This document shows positions 5,392 through 7,957 of a stretch of DNA of 7,957 nt, piece by piece. Location of the stretch: NCBI GenBank assembly GCA_002403785.1, contig DHIM01000287.1:4630-12586 (forward strand). The letters are read 5' to 3'. Below the pieces are notes generated by a model. The model saw only the letters and a list, made by a program, of their open reading frames with translations, did not search any database and was not told where the DNA came from. Made by a program: the position numbers and the translations under genes. Position 1 is the first letter of the stretch. The number at the start of each line of letters is the position of its first letter. Source of the DNA: Clostridium sp. UBA4746. Lineage in GTDB: Bacteria > Bacillota > Clostridia > Clostridiales > Clostridiaceae.

Positions 5392-7758
5392 CTATTTAAG
5401 TTCTACCATAGTAACTCCACTACCACCCTCACCATAATTTCCTAATCTATATGTTTTAACATGACCATGCCTTTTTAACATATCTGTAATAGTTTTTCTT
5501 AAAACTCCAGTACCCTTACCGTGAATAATTGTAGCTTCTTTAAGTCCACCTAAATAAGCTTCATCTAAGTATTTATCAACTGTATAAATAGCCTCCTGAG
5601 AATCCATACCTCTTAAATCTACAGATGTTGATACACTTCGTGTATTTAACTTCATCTCTCTCTTAATTATCTTTGCCTTTTTCTTGTCCTCATCTGTAAG
5701 CTTAGATACCCGCAGATCATCTAATTTAACATTTATCTTCATAATACCAGCTTGAACCTGCACCTCACCTTTTCTATCAGGTTTCGAAATTACAATAACT
5801 TTTTGGTTAAGAGATGGTAAATATACTTCTTCACCTTGTTTTACACTTTTAATTTTTTCTCCAAGTTCATCATTGCTTTTTTCTACATGCTTTTCTAAGC
5901 TTTCAAGCTTGTTTTTAATTTTCATTCTTTCCTCTTCAAGTTTTTGCCTTGCTTCAGAGGAATATCCCAAGTTTTCTAATTGCCTCATATTTCTAAGAAT
6001 GACATCAGATTCTTCCTTAGCATTCTTTATTAACCTTTTTGCTTCCCTTTGAGCTTCATACATTGCGTTTTCTCTTATGTTTTCAAGTTTATATAACTTT
6101 TCCTGATATTTATCTTTAAGATTGCTCGCTTGTAATTTTAAACTTTCCGCAAGTCTTGCATCTTCTTCTGCCTTTATACTTTTTTCTTGCAGACTTTGAA
6201 CTAGTTCTTCAAACTCTAAGGTATCCTTAGAAATGTTTTCTTTTGCCTTTTTTATAATATAAGCTGGAAGACCCAATCTCATAGATATTTCGAAAGCATT
6301 TGATTTTCCTGGCACTCCAATTATTAATCTATAGGTTGGGCTTAATGTGTCTACATTAAATTCTACAGATGCATTTTCAACGCCTGTAGTCTTTAAAGCA
6401 TAACCTTTTAATTCACTATAATGTGTTGTTGCAACAACTTTTGTATTTCTCGCTCTCAAATTTTCAAGTATTGAAACAGCAAGTGCTGCTCCTTCTGTAG
6501 GATCTGTTCCAGCTCCCAATTCATCAAATAAGGCAAAAGTTTTATTATCTGCTTTGTCAATGATGTTTACTATATTTGTCATATGAGACGAAAATGTAGA
6601 TAAGCTTTGCTCTATACTTTGTTCGTCACCAATGTCTGCAAATATTTCACTAAAGAAACTTACTATTGAGCCTTCTCTTGCTGGAATTAAAATACCACTC
6701 AAGGCCATTATTTCAATTAGTCCTACTGTTTTTAGTGTTACAGTTTTACCACCAGTATTGGGCCCTGTTATTACGAGGGATGTAAATTCTTTTCCTAAAT
6801 ATATATTACTTGGCACTACCAATTTAGGATCAATCAGGGGGTGCCTCGCTTCTAATATATCTATTTCCCCATCTTCATTTACACTAGGAATAATAGCATT
6901 AAGTTCTATTGCATACATTGCCTTTGCAAAAATGAAATCTAATTCCCATACTATATCTGCATTATTTTGAACAATATTTATATTTTCATAAATCTTATAT
7001 GATAATTCAGCTAAAATTCTTTCAACCTCTGCTTTTTCTTTTAACATAATTTCTTTAATCTCATTATTTAAGTTAACAAGACTCATTGGCTCAATGAACA
7101 GCGTGGCCCCTGAAGAGCTTTGATCATGTACAAGACCTGGAACACTTCCTTTATGTTCTACTTTAACTGGGATTACATATCTATCTCCTCGAATAGTATA
7201 GAGACTTTCTTGAAGATACTTTGCATTAGATCTAACTAATGAAATTACCTTTTCTTTTACGGATGCATTTTTCTCTTTTAAAGATTTTCTTAAGCCAAAG
7301 AGTAAACTACTAGCCCTATCAGAAATTTCATCATCACTTATAATAGCTATAAAAATTTCATCCTCTAATTTTTTAATTGGTACAATTCCAATGCATATAT
7401 CGTTAAGAATTCTAGAAATGCTTTCGCCTTCTTTATTGCCAACATAATTCTTAAACAATCTAGCACATCTAAGCATCTGAGCAATTCGTATAAGCTGCAT
7501 AGGCATAAGTGAAGCTCCTTTAGATGCCCTAGTTATTGCAGCACGGACATCATATATACCTTCAAAAGGAGCACTTCCTTTTTTTGATAAAAGAAGTAGT
7601 GCCTCATTAGTTTCCTGTAAATGTTCTCTTACTTCATAAATATTAGTATACGGTTCTAAACTTTCAATAATATCCTTACCTGCTGTAGTTTTCGCATACT
7701 TTTTAATTTTTTCTTTTATTTTATAATACTCTAAAACCTTTAATGATTTTTTGTTCAC
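5392..7758 (-). CDS. mutS2: Endonuclease / ribosome-splitting ATPase MutS2
   Basis: This 788-residue protein is a full-length MutS2. It lacks the mismatch-recognition domain of MutS and has the core (about 1-310), an ABC-type ATPase, a coiled coil, a KOW-like segment and a C-terminal Smr domain. Walker A is TGPNTGGKT (331-339), the signature region is GDEQSIEQSLSTFSSH (377-392), Walker B is ALFDE (409-413), and TTHYSELK (444-451) holds the switch histidine. A highly charged helical stretch runs from about 510 to 640. The Smr domain carries VDLRG (713-717) and IIHGKGTG (744-751). In Bacillus the homologue (RqcU) splits collided ribosomes and feeds ribosome-associated quality control; in other bacteria it restrains recombination. 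The start is a GTG at 7758, supported by the usual family N-terminus (KSLKVLEYYKIKEKI). The RBS is weak: AGGAAAG 11 bases upstream or GGTG 5 bases upstream. All catalytic motifs are intact. Confidence 0.96.
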   Translation of the reverse strand: MNKKSLKVLEYYKIKEKIKKYAKTTAGKDIIESLEPYTNIYEVREHLQETNEALLLLSKKGSAPFEGIYDVRAAITRASKGASLMPMQLIRIAQMLRCARLFKNYVGNKEGESISRILNDICIGIVPIKKLEDEIFIAIISDDEISDRASSLLFGLRKSLKEKNASVKEKVISLVRSNAKYLQESLYTIRGDRYVIPVKVEHKGSVPGLVHDQSSSGATLFIEPMSLVNLNNEIKEIMLKEKAEVERILAELSYKIYENINIVQNNADIVWELDFIFAKAMYAIELNAIIPSVNEDGEIDILEARHPLIDPKLVVPSNIYLGKEFTSLVITGPNTGGKTVTLKTVGLIEIMALSGILIPAREGSIVSFFSEIFADIGDEQSIEQSLSTFSSHMTNIVNIIDKADNKTFALFDELGAGTDPTEGAALAVSILENLRARNTKVVATTHYSELKGYALKTTGVENASVEFNVDTLSPTYRLIIGVPGKSNAFEISMRLGLPAYIIKKAKENISKDTLEFEELVQSLQEKSIKAEEDARLAESLKLQASNLKDKYQEKLYKLENIRENAMYEAQREAKRLIKNAKEESDVILRNMRQLENLGYSSEARQKLEEERMKIKNKLESLEKHVEKSNDELGEKIKSVKQGEEVYLPSLNQKVIVISKPDRKGEVQVQAGIMKINVKLDDLRVSKLTDEDKKKAKIIKREMKLNTRSVSTSVDLRGMDSQEAIYTVDKYLDEAYLGGLKEATIIHGKGTGVLRKTITDMLKRHGHVKTYRLGNYGEGGSGVTMVELK

Positions 7759-7788
7759 AATTACACCGTCTTTCCTATGTTAAATTAC

Positions 7789-7957
7789 TTATTCGACTCC
7801 TCTTTTATAGTGCCCTCTAGTATAGTTTTTAAAATCTCCTTGCCAGTTTTTCTCAATATAATTATTAAGGACCTCAATGGTTTCTTCATAATTTTCATCA
7901 ATAAAATCTAATCTAAAAGAGAAAATATTATTTTTTCTGATTTCATCAATATTAGAT
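7789..7957 (-). CDS. C-terminal end of a U32 family peptidase (runs off the right edge)
   Basis: On the minus strand, a frame enters from the right edge and runs for 55 codons to a TAA at 7791-7789. It ends NYTRGHYKRGVE, and this T-R-G-H-x-x-R-G-V tail is characteristic of the long U32 peptidase/collagenase-like proteins of Firmicutes. Those are related to YhbU and to the RNA-hydroxylation proteins TrhP and RlhA. The gene ends 30 bp before mutS2, in the same direction, matching an arrangement I recall from clostridia. The catalytic portion lies outside the window, so the subgroup and true substrate cannot be judged here. Confidence 0.78.
   Translation of the reverse strand, partial: SNIDEIRKNNIFSFRLDFIDENYEETIEVLNNYIEKNWQGDFKNYTRGHYKRGVE

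Noticed and set aside
6632..6970. Plus-strand open frame inside mutS2
   Set aside because: It is antisense to the MutS2 core and ATPase coding sequence, whose motifs are intact; the translated product resembles no protein I know.

Overview
The window looks like ordinary chromosome from a low-GC Gram-positive, most likely a Clostridium-type Firmicute. The base composition is strongly AT-rich. Shine-Dalgarno sequences are purine-rich and well placed, GTG and TTG starts are common, and the protein families (PgcA-type phosphosugar mutase, short SpeA-type decarboxylase, MutS2 beside a U32 peptidase, a DUF523 protein, a cysteine-rich clostridial FMN enzyme) fit that group. I see no insertion sequence, phage gene, CRISPR array, tRNA or rRNA.

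Layout. Positions 1-127 hold the start of an unrecognised gene on the minus strand, with its own RBS and a likely promoter at 180-208. Positions 258-1991 (minus) encode a phosphoglucomutase-type enzyme. The 345 bp region 1992-2336 is a divergent control region between that gene and a plus-strand PLP-dependent Orn/Lys/Arg decarboxylase. The decarboxylase most likely starts at a TTG at 2337, not at the longer in-frame TTG at 2319. The decarboxylase ends against a convergent gene cluster, with a perfect 13 bp-stem bidirectional terminator (3832-3865) filling the gap.

The right half is one minus-strand operon read from the right edge: the C-terminus of a U32 family peptidase, mutS2, a DUF523 protein, and an FMN-dependent alpha-hydroxy-acid dehydrogenase-like protein. 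The gaps are 30, 29 and 14 bp, and the operon ends at the shared terminator.

How the genes may work together. The mutase and decarboxylase are separate metabolic units (sugar phosphate and polyamine) that share a control region. In the operon, MutS2 (collided-ribosome splitting or DNA recombination control), a U32 protein (a family that includes RNA hydroxylation enzymes) and a DUF523 protein (a family that includes thiouracil desulfidase TudS) could share an RNA or translation theme, but that is inference. The least understood protein is the FMN enzyme, which carries an N-terminal four-cysteine cluster and appears to lack the usual substrate-site tyrosine of its superfamily. No clearly new multi-gene system is visible. 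The best leads are that FMN protein, its pairing with the DUF523 protein, and the unusual leader of the mutase gene.
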